DNA of 64,000 nucleotides. Source: DASRAJ01 sp035638255 (lineage in GTDB: Bacteria; Bacteroidota; Bacteroidia; Chitinophagales; UBA10324). Under the pieces are notes generated by a model that was given only the letters and a program-made list of their open reading frames with translations, was not told where the DNA came from and made no database searches. The stretch's first letter is position 1, and each line of letters starts with the position of its first letter. The stretch spans positions 49,439 to 113,438 of the forward strand of contig DASRAJ010000155.1 in assembly GCA_035638255.1 (NCBI GenBank), in the 5' to 3' direction. The position numbers were made by a program, and so were the translations under genes. Of this stretch, positions 42,758 through 51,377 are shown in pieces.

Positions 42758-45215
42758 CCACTTTTTTTATGTCTTTGATTGTTCTTAATGGAGCACCTGT
42801 TGAAATAATTTCTTGGATATGATTATCCGAAAGCCAAGTCAACATTTTACCCTTATCCTTTGTCAAAATGTAAGTGTTTATTTCTTCGCTGAATTCAAAA
42901 CCTGCTTTGATTATTCTTCCGGCATATTCAGTCTTTAAAGCTAAAAGATTTTGAATGTTCTGATTTAGTTCTGAGTGGTTTACAGTTTTCACGATTGCCA
43001 ACAAGTCTCTTTTTCTCATCGGGAATTTTGTTTTGCTGTTTTGCCTTAGCCAACCCTCTAAGCGATATTGTTCAACTGTCAAACCATTTGCTTTCAGTTC
43101 TTCATAAAAATTTTCAAAATGATAACCGAAACCTTTAGTTGCGAAATAATCTCTCAAAGCATTTTTCCAAAGCGACGAGTAATAATCAACTCTAGAAAAG
43201 AGTTCTTTCTCATCTGTCATTTTAATGATGTCATGTAAAGTTTCTTTGTCGGGGTTCTGATAAATTCTAACTCTTTCACCCCGCTTCAACTCGTGCACCT
43301 CTTTATATTGCTCTTCACCTCCATCAACATAAACACTTTTTGATTCTCTCTCGATGGTTCTTGTTTCGTCTTCAAAAACAATTTCAAATTTCTGCTCATC
43401 TGCTCTTGTAAATTTTTGGTTGTCGAACTCAATCAAATATTTTATCCATTCGTCAATGTTTTCGTTATTGATATTTGGAGATTCAGGGTAACGCAAATCA
43501 CAAAGCTTTTCTCGATGACTTGAACGTAATTCAATTTCATCTTTTTTCTGAAAACTTTGCAGATAGAATTGCAATGCTTTTGCTTCTTCCTCGTAGCAAA
43601 CAATTTTTGTTTGCTGATTGGTTGCCAGGATCTTTTGTAAAAGGACATCAGGATAAACTCCATTGCTATAAAGCGAAAGAAACAAATGAATATTCTCGTC
43701 AGGTTCTTTCTTAAAAAAATCTGATACTGATATGACTTGAGTCTCCCTTAATCCAATGTATTCAGAATCAAATGATGGCTTCGCTATATCAATTAACTCT
43801 GAAATGTTTTCAAGATTATTTACTCTCCTCTCTTGATGTTGGCTGTTTAAACAATTAGCAAGTTCTTTCTCCCAAAAAGTTTTGATTGACTTTGGAACTA
43901 CAACAAAATCAATATTTGTAGCCGTCTTAAACCAAGTATCTTTTTTGTTTGAGTTTTTAATCAGATTGATTATGTTTTCATAAATGCTTTTCAGTTGCTC
44001 AAAATCCTGCTTGTAATCTTTATCAATGCCGTAATACTCATCTTGAAAAACTTCTTCTCCATCACTCACGAAGTTTTCAAATATTTCATTTGCTCTTTCT
44101 CTTATTCGCCTTTCGTTGTGCAAAGCGGTAATCGGATAAACTTTACGAATGAAACTCAAAAGTTTTTTCAGGTTAATCAAGTTGTCGTAACGATGCTCTG
44201 TTTCTATAATGAAATTTGAGAAGTTTAAAATTTCTGCACTCAATTCGGGATGCAGAATAGTTTCTGATTTGAGATTTTGATAGTCGCTTTCATCAAAGAA
44301 TTTTAGTTCGGGCAAAGTCCAATTCCATTTTAGCATTTCGAAGTTGTCGCCTGTTTCTACATCTTGCGTCCCAATAAAAATGCAGTGATTCAATTTTTCG
44401 AGCCGGTAGTTTTTTGAGATCGCAGATATGGAATGGAGATATTTATTATCACCAATAAAAAGTATTGTATCAATAGGAATTTCTTTATCAATGAAATGTT
44501 CCTTTACCGTTTTGAAATCATTCACAACAATCAGCAATGGGTCAAAAGGAGTATCCGGATAAATCTCTCCGCTCTTATTCACGTACTGAAATGGAATGCA
44601 ATCAGGGATTTGATTTAGCATTTCATTCTTTGAAGCTACGATTATAGTTTTTGCTATGTTTTTAAGAGGTAATTGAATTTCTCTTGAGCGAAAGTGAGAA
44701 AGAATTGGTTGATAGCGTTTGAATAGTTCAAACATTTTTCTTTCAAAATTTTTAATTTTTGTTGAACTATATTTTGTTTCCTCCAACTTTTCTGAAAACT
44801 TTGATGATAGTTGAACATAGTCCGCTTTATTTTCAAGTTCAACTCTTTTGGATTTCCCTAATGGGAGAATGTGAATTTTATCTTCTGTAACTGCTTTAAT
44901 TGTTGAAACCCTGCCATCTTTTTTGCAAAGAACAATCTCATCCACTCTTAAAGAAATGTCTACACTTGTATTTACATTCATGCAATGAAGCGTTGCAATC
45001 AAAGTAGTTGGAATGAAGAACTCATTTAAGCGGTCTTTGTCAGGGGTTGTAATAAGTAGGTTAGTCCTATCTGTGCTTAAAACCTTGTTAACTAAGAATG
45101 AGTTTACAAAGTCAAAATTGGTAAACTTGTAGTCGGAAAAATTGAAGGTCTCATTGAGAACTTGCTTGCTGTTCCCAATTAGTTCGTGAAAAAAGTCGTG
45201 TCTCAAAAATTCCAT
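42738..45215 (-). CDS. drmE: DISARM class 2 DrmE-like protein
   Basis: I chose ATG 45215 (825 residues) over a TTG two codons upstream. The length (~800) and its place directly before drmA suit DrmE. Visible parts are an N-terminal domain with 'LSTDRTNLLITTPDKDRLNE', a middle stretch with a helicase-like 'DTILFIGDNKYLHSI', a helical 'ERRIRERANEIFENFVSDGE', and a C-terminal domain with 'RLEGWLRQNSKTKFPMRKRD'. No catalytic motif is evident. It is the first gene of the operon; the promoter must lie in 45216-45400. The DrmE call rests on context, length and general resemblance. Confidence 0.7.
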   Translation of the reverse strand: MEFLRHDFFHELIGNSKQVLNETFNFSDYKFTNFDFVNSFLVNKVLSTDRTNLLITTPDKDRLNEFFIPTTLIATLHCMNVNTSVDISLRVDEIVLCKKDGRVSTIKAVTEDKIHILPLGKSKRVELENKADYVQLSSKFSEKLEETKYSSTKIKNFERKMFELFKRYQPILSHFRSREIQLPLKNIAKTIIVASKNEMLNQIPDCIPFQYVNKSGEIYPDTPFDPLLIVVNDFKTVKEHFIDKEIPIDTILFIGDNKYLHSISAISKNYRLEKLNHCIFIGTQDVETGDNFEMLKWNWTLPELKFFDESDYQNLKSETILHPELSAEILNFSNFIIETEHRYDNLINLKKLLSFIRKVYPITALHNERRIRERANEIFENFVSDGEEVFQDEYYGIDKDYKQDFEQLKSIYENIINLIKNSNKKDTWFKTATNIDFVVVPKSIKTFWEKELANCLNSQHQERRVNNLENISELIDIAKPSFDSEYIGLRETQVISVSDFFKKEPDENIHLFLSLYSNGVYPDVLLQKILATNQQTKIVCYEEEAKALQFYLQSFQKKDEIELRSSHREKLCDLRYPESPNINNENIDEWIKYLIEFDNQKFTRADEQKFEIVFEDETRTIERESKSVYVDGGEEQYKEVHELKRGERVRIYQNPDKETLHDIIKMTDEKELFSRVDYYSSLWKNALRDYFATKGFGYHFENFYEELKANGLTVEQYRLEGWLRQNSKTKFPMRKRDLLAIVKTVNHSELNQNIQNLLALKTEYAGRIIKAGFEFSEEINTYILTKDKGKMLTWLSDNHIQEIISTGAPLRTIKDIKKVDEELID

Positions 45216-45532
45216 ATGCAAAACTATTCATAAAGAGATTAGTTGCTACTAAGTTCGGGTTCTTTTGCAAAGGATAACCAACAAGGCTTATCCGAAATTT
45301 TACTGTGGGTGATTTCATGTCTGTCGGTTAATAGATGCGCTGTCGCCAAGGAGTTCTCATAACCGGTAACTTTTACAATCTATACCGAGTATTACGCCCA
45401 CCTCAAAATTTGAAATTCAAATACGTCCGCTTCAAGAATCACTTAGCCCACTCAACCTATTTCATGGTTGGAGATCGCTTAGTGCCAGAAATACTTTTAC
45501 AAAATCAATTTCACAAACTAAAAACTTAAACA
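45216..45532. other. Right boundary of the DISARM-like operon and leader of the second epoxide hydrolase
   Basis: This 317-bp gap holds the divergent start of drmE and, from about 45409, a frame 'FKYVRFKNHLAHSTYFMVGD' / 'LVPEILLQNQFHKLKT' that stops three bases before the ATG at 45533. The same leader precedes the paralogue at 32315. No attachment-site repeat was found by eye. Confidence 0.6.
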
Positions 45533-46825
45533 ATGAAAAAGAACAAGAGTAACCTTAGCAGTACACTTATTACCGGGGCCCTTGTACTCCTCGCCGTCCC
45601 GGGTCGCAGCCAAGCCGTTCCGGCGGTCGAAAGCGAGGCAATCCGCCCCTTCCAGTTTCATGCTTCACAAGCGGACCTCGATGAATTACATCGCCGCATT
45701 TTAGCAACAAAGTGGCCTGAAAAAGAAACGGTTTCAGATGCATCGCAAGGAGTACAGCTCGCGACGATGCAGGCACTGGCGCACTATTGGGCTACAGAGT
45801 ATGATTGGCGTAAAGCGGAGGCGAAATTAAACTCGTACCCGCAGTTCATCACGAACATTGACGGCCTTGACATTCATTTCATTCATGTTCGTTCGAAGGA
45901 AAAGAATGCGATGCCGATCATCATTACTCACGGGTGGCCCGGTTCGATCATCGAGCAGTTAAAGATCATCGGTCCTCTCACTGACCCAGTTGCATACGGA
46001 GGAAAAGCTGAAGACGCTTTTGATGTAGTGATACCTTCTTTGCCAGGCTACGGGTTTTCGGGTAAACCGACAAGTACGGGCTGGGGTCCCGAGCGCATCG
46101 CACGTGCATGGGTAGTGCTGATGAAGCGCCTTGGATACAAGAAGTTTGTTGCGCAAGGCGGCGATTGGGGTGCGGTTGTTACGGATATGATGGGTGTAGA
46201 GGCACCACCGGAATTGATAGGCATTCACACAAACATGCCCGGCATCTTTCCAGCCGACATTGATGCGGCGGCCTTTTCCGGCGCACCGGCGCCATCGGGT
46301 CTCTCAGCCGATGAGAAACTCGCTTACAATCGTCTGCAGTTCGTTTATCAAAAGGGAATCGCCTACGGGTTCCAGATGGGTCTGCGACCGCAAACATTAT
46401 ACGGAATCGAGGACTCACCCATCGGACTGGCGGCTTATTTCCTTGATCACGATGCGCGCAGCTACGAGCTGATCTCACGCGTCTTTCAAGGACAAGCCGA
46501 AGGTCTCACACGCGATGACATCCTTGACAACATCACGATCACCTGGTTGACGAAAACTGCGCTTTCTGGTGCCCGTCTCTATTGGGAGTATTTTGGAAAA
46601 GGGTATTTCAATGTCAAAGGCGTCTCGATCCCGGTTGCTGTGAGCGTCTTTCCTGACGAGCTTTATCCAGCTCCGCGGAGTTGGGCAGAGAAGGCATATC
46701 CCAACATGATCTATTACAAAAAACATGACAAAGGCGGGCACTTCGCTGCCTGGGAACAACCTGAACTCCTCGTTGAAGATATCCGCGAAGGTTTTAGTTC
46801 CCTCCGGAAATCAACTGGAGAATAG
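45533..46825 (+). CDS. Epoxide hydrolase-like protein with exported N-terminus (copy E2)
   Basis: The 430-residue product parallels E1: export signal ('LSSTLITGALVLLAVPGRSQ'), N-terminal domain 'IRPFQFHASQADLDELHRRI', 'ITHGWPGSIIEQLKIIGP', nucleophile 'AQGGDWGAVVTDMMGV' (Asp ~210) and 'KGGHFAAWEQPELLVED' (His). It lacks a short insertion found in E1. With its leader it forms a duplicated cassette, now separated from E1 by ~12 kb including the DISARM-like operon. Confidence 0.88.
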   Translation: MKKNKSNLSSTLITGALVLLAVPGRSQAVPAVESEAIRPFQFHASQADLDELHRRILATKWPEKETVSDASQGVQLATMQALAHYWATEYDWRKAEAKLNSYPQFITNIDGLDIHFIHVRSKEKNAMPIIITHGWPGSIIEQLKIIGPLTDPVAYGGKAEDAFDVVIPSLPGYGFSGKPTSTGWGPERIARAWVVLMKRLGYKKFVAQGGDWGAVVTDMMGVEAPPELIGIHTNMPGIFPADIDAAAFSGAPAPSGLSADEKLAYNRLQFVYQKGIAYGFQMGLRPQTLYGIEDSPIGLAAYFLDHDARSYELISRVFQGQAEGLTRDDILDNITITWLTKTALSGARLYWEYFGKGYFNVKGVSIPVAVSVFPDELYPAPRSWAEKAYPNMIYYKKHDKGGHFAAWEQPELLVEDIREGFSSLRKSTGE

Positions 46826-46898
46826 TTTAAGGAATACAATGGGCGGCATGTCTAAAGCATGCCGTCTTTTTATTTCAAGTAAAGACAACGATCAAAAA

Positions 46899-47957
46899 AT
46901 GTCAAACCAGAACACATACAATCGTCGTCGCTTTTTGGGCGACACGCTGAAGACACTCGGTGCTTTTGAGCTCAGTGCATTTGGAATTGTCAATTTGAAT
47001 TTCGTGAATGAAAAATTTTTCAACGTCATGGCGAATGAAAAAAATGTCAACGTGCCTTTTGGCACAATAAAACAGATTGATGCGGGTGTTTTGAATATCG
47101 GTTACATTGATGCTGGTCCCGCAAACGGTTCCCCGGTCATTCTTCTGCATGGCTGGCCTTACGACATTTACAGTTTTGCAGAAGTAACGCCCATACTTGC
47201 GGCGAAAAGATACAGAGTGATCGTGCCTTACCTGCGCGGGTACGGATCAACACGATTTCTTTCTGATGAAACATTTCGGAATGGTCAGCAGTCAGCGATA
47301 GCCATTGATATCATTAACCTAATGGATGCACTCAGTATTGATAAAGCAATCATCGCAGGTTTCGACTGGGGAGCGCGCACAGCTAACATCATTGCTGCGC
47401 TGTGGCCTGAGCGCTGTAAAGCGATGGTTTCAGTGAGTGGTTACCTGATCGGCAACCAGGAAGCAAACAAAATGCCTTTGCCACCTGCTGCTGAACTCCA
47501 ATGGTGGTATCAATATTATTTTGCTACAGAGCGCGGCCAAGAAGGTTATGAAAAATACCGGCATGACTTTGCAAAACTGATCTGGAAGATTGCTTCACCG
47601 AAGTGGGACTTTGATGATGAAACCTTCGATCGTAGCGCTGCTTCATTCGCAAATCCAGACCATGTTGACATAGTGATTCAGAGCTATCGCTGGCGACTCG
47701 GACTTGCTGAAGGCGAAGCGAAGTACGACGAATTGGAAAAACGACTTGCTGAAGGACCTGTGATCACAGTGGCAACTATCACACTTGAAGGCGATGCGAA
47801 TGGTGCACCGCATCCGGACGCCAGCTCCTATGCTAAGAAATTTTCGGGGAAATATTCGCACCAAATCATCAAGGGTGGCGTCGGACACAATCTCCCCCAG
47901 GAAGCTCCAAAAGCATTTGCAGATGCGATCATTGAAGCAGATGATTTTTCTAAATGA
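46899..47957 (+). CDS. Tat-exported alpha/beta-hydrolase with Asp nucleophile
   Basis: The ATG at 46899 (352 residues) is preferred to the upstream frame start at 46725, which lies inside the previous gene. The N-terminus 'MSNQNTYNRRRFLGDTLK' has a twin-arginine motif followed by a hydrophobic stretch, so Tat export is likely. Motifs: 'VILLHGWPYDIYSFAE', 'IVPYLRGYGSTRFL', 'IAGFDWGARTANII' (Asp nucleophile), a Trp-rich cap ('ELQWWYQYYFATERG'), and 'GGVGHNLPQEAPKAF' (His). Relatives are non-haem chloroperoxidase- or epoxide-hydrolase-like. Confidence 0.85.
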   Translation: MSNQNTYNRRRFLGDTLKTLGAFELSAFGIVNLNFVNEKFFNVMANEKNVNVPFGTIKQIDAGVLNIGYIDAGPANGSPVILLHGWPYDIYSFAEVTPILAAKRYRVIVPYLRGYGSTRFLSDETFRNGQQSAIAIDIINLMDALSIDKAIIAGFDWGARTANIIAALWPERCKAMVSVSGYLIGNQEANKMPLPPAAELQWWYQYYFATERGQEGYEKYRHDFAKLIWKIASPKWDFDDETFDRSAASFANPDHVDIVIQSYRWRLGLAEGEAKYDELEKRLAEGPVITVATITLEGDANGAPHPDASSYAKKFSGKYSHQIIKGGVGHNLPQEAPKAFADAIIEADDFSK

Positions 47958-48052
47958 CTCTCGATTATTCAGGATGGTGAGGTGAAGTATGATTGAAAAA
48001 CTGCCTCTGGATAAACTTCTTTAAAAGCTATTTAATCATCTTAGCGACAGAA

Positions 48053-48805
48053 ATGAAATACTGCAAGAACTGTGGAAGCGAATTGCACGATGTCTATTGC
48101 GCTCATTGCGGCCGTAAGGCCAAACAGATTGAGCGCATCACACTCATCTACCTTATTCGCGAAGTCATTACTTCATTAACGCACGCCGAGCGTGGCTTCC
48201 TGTATACTTCCTGGCAGATGATTATTGCACCGGGTAAAACAGCGAAGGAATATATTGATGGTGAGCGTGACATTCATCAATCACCGATTTCGTATTTCAT
48301 TATTTGGACAACGGTCTACATTTTATTTCTCTACTTGATTGAAAAAACTTTCGGTGAAAATGCTGCGATTGATTACATGCAGTATTATGGTCCTGATACC
48401 ACGACGCGTTTTGCCATCAGCCATTTGAGTATCCTGTTGGTTGTGCTAATGCCTTTTGACACACTGTATCTCTGGCTACTCGTAACACGCAAACAGTATT
48501 ACTATTTCGAAACCATGATTGCAATCATTTATTCATTCGGTACGGTTATACTTCTCCAGAGTTTGTTTGCTGCAGGGTCAGTAGTCGTTTATCTGCTCGG
48601 CCATGTGTCCGCTGACTTGCGGATTTCAGATGTACTGAAGATTGCCTACATCGCCTGGTTCACATTCGATTTCGTTAAACTCTGTCCTCGCAATTACAAA
48701 TTCATCCGGGCTATTGCTTTTATTATACTTGCCTTCGGTAGTCTTACACTCTGGAGAATTTACCTCTTACCTCCAATTATTCAAATGTTCTTTTTGAAAG
48801 ATTGA
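48053..48805 (+). CDS. DUF3667 membrane protein
   Basis: I chose ATG 48053 (250 residues) because 'MKYCKNCGSELHDVYCAHCG' is the zinc-ribbon start typical of DUF3667; a start 20 codons upstream would precede it. 'RGFLYTSWQMIIAPGKTAKE' and 'YIDGERDIHQSPISYFII' are also family phrases. About five transmembrane helices follow. Function unknown; common in Bacteroidota. Confidence 0.85.
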   Translation: MKYCKNCGSELHDVYCAHCGRKAKQIERITLIYLIREVITSLTHAERGFLYTSWQMIIAPGKTAKEYIDGERDIHQSPISYFIIWTTVYILFLYLIEKTFGENAAIDYMQYYGPDTTTRFAISHLSILLVVLMPFDTLYLWLLVTRKQYYYFETMIAIIYSFGTVILLQSLFAAGSVVVYLLGHVSADLRISDVLKIAYIAWFTFDFVKLCPRNYKFIRAIAFIILAFGSLTLWRIYLLPPIIQMFFLKD

Positions 48806-48860
48806 GTCGTAATCTGAATGAGACAGAGTCTGGTTGTAGAGAACATGTACATATGTGAAA

Positions 48861-50003
48861 ATGAAACCTAACTTTGGAAAAATTTCCACTGTGAAAAAAC
48901 ACGGTAAGTTGATTGTAAAAAATTTCGGCCCCATCAAGTATGCTGAGATCGATCTTAAGCAGGTTATGATTTTAATTGGACCTCAGGGAGCGGGTAAGAG
49001 CACCTTGCTGAAGGTGATTGCTGCGATCCAGAGGTATTTGAGGGATGCGGATAAACTTGATTTTTTGGGATTCGAAACATTATGTACACAGTACTATGAG
49101 GTGCCACGCTTTTCACTCGTAGGAGCAGAGATTGTGTATAGTAATTATGGTTGTCATTTTGAATGGAAGGATGGTAAAGTGACTTCTTTAAAAAGAGAAA
49201 TCATAAAGGCAAATCTGCCCAATGATGTTTTTATTCCTGCCGAGAGAAATTTCTTTTCAATAGTTGACAGAAGGATTTTTGAGATAACTCATTATAAAGT
49301 GCGATTACCAAATTTGCTTGAAGTTTTTGGTATCTGGTGGAGGAATGCTAAGGAGAAAGTATACTCCTTAGAAATTGAGTTCTTCGATTCGATTAAATAT
49401 TCAGGAGTAAGTGGAGACTTCATTCTCTACGGTCCAAAAGACCATTCAGTGTTGCTTCAAGAGAGTGCCAGCGGATTTCAATCTGCCATACCTATGGCCA
49501 TTGTCATTGAATTTATTGCAACATACCCCGCGTCTCTTTTTGAACAGTTTGATGCAACCGGTGGTGAGGGCGAAACTGCATTATCGGATATAACTGCTTA
49601 CTCTGTCTTTATAGAAGAGCCTGAACTGAATATCTTTCCAACGGCGCAGAAGAGATTAGTCGAGTTTCTAGCCCGTAAGCTCATTCAAAATCATGAGAAG
49701 AATAATTCCCTATTCATTTCAACTCACAGCCCCTATATACTCACGGCAATAGACAATTTATTACAAGCAAGCAATGCTTCTAAAACTCACCCTGAGGCTG
49801 AAGGGCAAATCGAAAAGGTCATTGCACGTGAATGCTGGATAGATTTCGATGAAGTAACTGCTTATTATGTCGAGGCGGGAAAGACAGTTCCTATTCTCGA
49901 TAAGAAAAATCGCTCAATCGCAGCCAACAAAATAGACAAGGTTTCAGAGGAGATTAGTATCGAGTTTGACAAACTTCTTGATCTCACTTATCAAAAGGCG
50001 TAG
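48861..50003 (+). CDS. AAA/SMC-like ATPase of a candidate two-gene defence unit
   Basis: I chose ATG 48861 (380 residues) over a GTG two codons earlier. It opens with 'KLIVKNFGPIKYAEIDLKQV', the family's N-terminal strand, then Walker A 'GPQGAGKSTLLK' (40-51). Next are a signature-like 'LQESASGFQSAIP' (~198), Walker B 'VFIEEPELNIFPTAQ' (~247) and a switch His 'LFISTHSPYILTAID' (~287). No TOPRIM domain follows, so it is not an OLD nuclease. Its stop is 3 bp from the next gene, which encodes a nuclease-like partner, so a sensor ATPase plus effector arrangement is likely. Confidence 0.75.
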   Translation: MKPNFGKISTVKKHGKLIVKNFGPIKYAEIDLKQVMILIGPQGAGKSTLLKVIAAIQRYLRDADKLDFLGFETLCTQYYEVPRFSLVGAEIVYSNYGCHFEWKDGKVTSLKREIIKANLPNDVFIPAERNFFSIVDRRIFEITHYKVRLPNLLEVFGIWWRNAKEKVYSLEIEFFDSIKYSGVSGDFILYGPKDHSVLLQESASGFQSAIPMAIVIEFIATYPASLFEQFDATGGEGETALSDITAYSVFIEEPELNIFPTAQKRLVEFLARKLIQNHEKNNSLFISTHSPYILTAIDNLLQASNASKTHPEAEGQIEKVIARECWIDFDEVTAYYVEAGKTVPILDKKNRSIAANKIDKVSEEISIEFDKLLDLTYQKA

Positions 50004-50006
50004 ATA

Positions 50007-50456
50007 ATGTGCTGTGGCGATTTAATCAAGATTTTTCAAAAACCTGGTTGCTTTGAAGCAGTATCTTCATGCAATGAAAATGGGAAAGCTTTCAATTTTA
50101 AAAGAAGAAAAGGTAGCACTGCGGCCTTCTGTAGAGTAAAAGTGGATGGCTGTTTAATAACGGCTGGAGTTGCAAAGTGTGATTATGTTTTTGTTCGGTG
50201 TGTAAATGATAATTCTCCTCAAGATTTTCATTTTGTTGAATTAAAGGGAAGCGATGTCTCATGGGCATGCGAACAAATAATAACAACTGTTGATCACTTC
50301 AAGAAGATTGCTTCTCTGAACATTGGTCAAATTCGATGTCATCTTATTAGTAACTCAGTTCCAAGGGCAGCGAATCAGGAATTGAGACAATGGAAACAAA
50401 AATTCAAAAAGGAACTTGACATTGATTTGGAAACAAAATGGACAGTAGATGTTTGA
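50007..50456 (+). CDS. PD-(D/E)XK-like putative nuclease partner
   Basis: The 149-residue product has a compact core: 'VAKCDYVFVRCV' (Asp59), then 'DFHFVELKGSDVSWACEQI' with E78-L-K80. This D...E-x-K pattern, on two adjacent strands with a helix after, matches the PD-(D/E)XK nuclease core. The front part is Cys- and Lys-rich ('FQKPGCFEAVSSCNENGK'), and the tail is helical ('ANQELRQWKQKFKKELDI'). It starts 3 bp after the ATPase stop. It would cut nucleic acid when the ATPase is triggered; this is inference from motif and context. Confidence 0.6.
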   Translation: MCCGDLIKIFQKPGCFEAVSSCNENGKAFNFKRRKGSTAAFCRVKVDGCLITAGVAKCDYVFVRCVNDNSPQDFHFVELKGSDVSWACEQIITTVDHFKKIASLNIGQIRCHLISNSVPRAANQELRQWKQKFKKELDIDLETKWTVDV

Positions 50457-50461
50457 GATGA

Positions 50462-50761
50462 TTAGCTCTTGTCTTCTTCCAAATCTTCATGGTTATCTCC
50501 GCCGAGACTGTAGTAATTATTTTCTTCGTCTTCTTCGCCAACTGCTTCATCGGCATCATCCAACTCAGCTCCCGGTATGTCAAGATCCTCTCCGGGAGCG
50601 TCATCCTTATTGATTAGTTTTCTTTTCTCTGGTTCATCATCCTCTTTGTATGGAACTTCTTTTTCGCGGCTATAAATATCGTCTTCCTTTTTGTAGTCAG
50701 GCAGCGGCCATTTCTTATCCTCCATGGATTTAAATGGGTCCTTTTTATTTTTCTTGCTCAT
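50462..50761 (-). CDS. Small highly charged hypothetical protein
   Basis: The 99-residue product has a basic start ('MSKKNKKDPFKSMEDKKWPL') and an acidic C-terminal half ('DDADEAVGEEDEENNYYSLG'). It looks intrinsically disordered. Similar short acidic proteins occur across Bacteroidota without known function. It lies downstream of the DsbA-like gene on the same strand, 73 bp away, and converges on the putative nuclease gene. Confidence 0.6.
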   Translation of the reverse strand: MSKKNKKDPFKSMEDKKWPLPDYKKEDDIYSREKEVPYKEDDEPEKRKLINKDDAPGEDLDIPGAELDDADEAVGEEDEENNYYSLGGDNHEDLEEDKS

Positions 50762-50834
50762 AGGTTGCAGAATTTTTTTTCTGGATTTTAAAATTATCTT
50801 TTTCTTCGGAGATAACAGATCATTCTTTAAATCA

Positions 50835-51374
50835 TCAACGTTCTTTCATTTCAACTTCAAGCTGAACAGCATCCAACAACGATTCATAGGTCTCATCATA
50901 AGTTAGAAGGTGAGAACCATTGATAAAGAATGTTGGTGTTCTGTTGACTCCACTACGAATACCACTTTCAAAATCCGCCATTATTTTATTCCGTACATCT
51001 TCACTTTTAGAATCTTGTTCAAGTTGTAAGAGATCCAACTCGATATCTTCTGCAAGTGCTAATAAATAATCAGGAGTAATCTTATTCTGATTCTCGAAAA
51101 TCAGATCATGCATTTCCCAGAACTTACCCTGCTTACCTGATGCTTCTGCAGTAGTTGCTGAAATGCGAGCATAACGATGAATTTTACTTAGCGGAAAATT
51201 TCGAAACACAAAAAGTAGTTCGTTACCTCTTTCTTTAAGAAGACGTTTAACTAATGGATGTGCACGCCTGCAGTAGGGACATTGAAAGTCTCCATATTCA
51301 ACTATTGTTATAGCGGCATCAATACTTCCCTGGTAATGATCCGCTGCGTTAACCGGAAGTTTTAAAGTTGACAT
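50835..51374 (-). CDS. DsbA-family thioredoxin-fold protein (second copy)
   Basis: The 179-residue product carries 'EYGDFQCPYCRRAHPLV' (Cys-Pro-Tyr-Cys), the helical insert 'ARISATTAEASGKQGKFWEM', and the cis-Pro loop 'NRTPTFFINGSHLL'. It has no signal peptide. It is a paralogue of the gene at 14749. Its start is 3 bp after the redoxin stop, so the two genes form an operon. Inferred role: cytoplasmic thiol oxidoreductase recycling the redoxin. Confidence 0.87.
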   Translation of the reverse strand: MSTLKLPVNAADHYQGSIDAAITIVEYGDFQCPYCRRAHPLVKRLLKERGNELLFVFRNFPLSKIHRYARISATTAEASGKQGKFWEMHDLIFENQNKITPDYLLALAEDIELDLLQLEQDSKSEDVRNKIMADFESGIRSGVNRTPTFFINGSHLLTYDETYESLLDAVQLEVEMKER

Positions 51375-51377
51375 GAT

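Noticed and set aside
37013..45400. Direct-repeat attachment sites flanking the DISARM-like operon
   Set aside because: I compared both borders by eye and found no repeat longer than chance; a computed search for flanking repeats is needed to settle it.
46725..46898. Extended N-terminus for the Tat hydrolase
   Set aside because: The extension lies mostly within the preceding epoxide hydrolase gene and would bury the twin-arginine signal.
48861..50003. OLD-family nuclease
   Set aside because: The ATPase ends without a TOPRIM domain; the nuclease-like part is encoded by the next gene.
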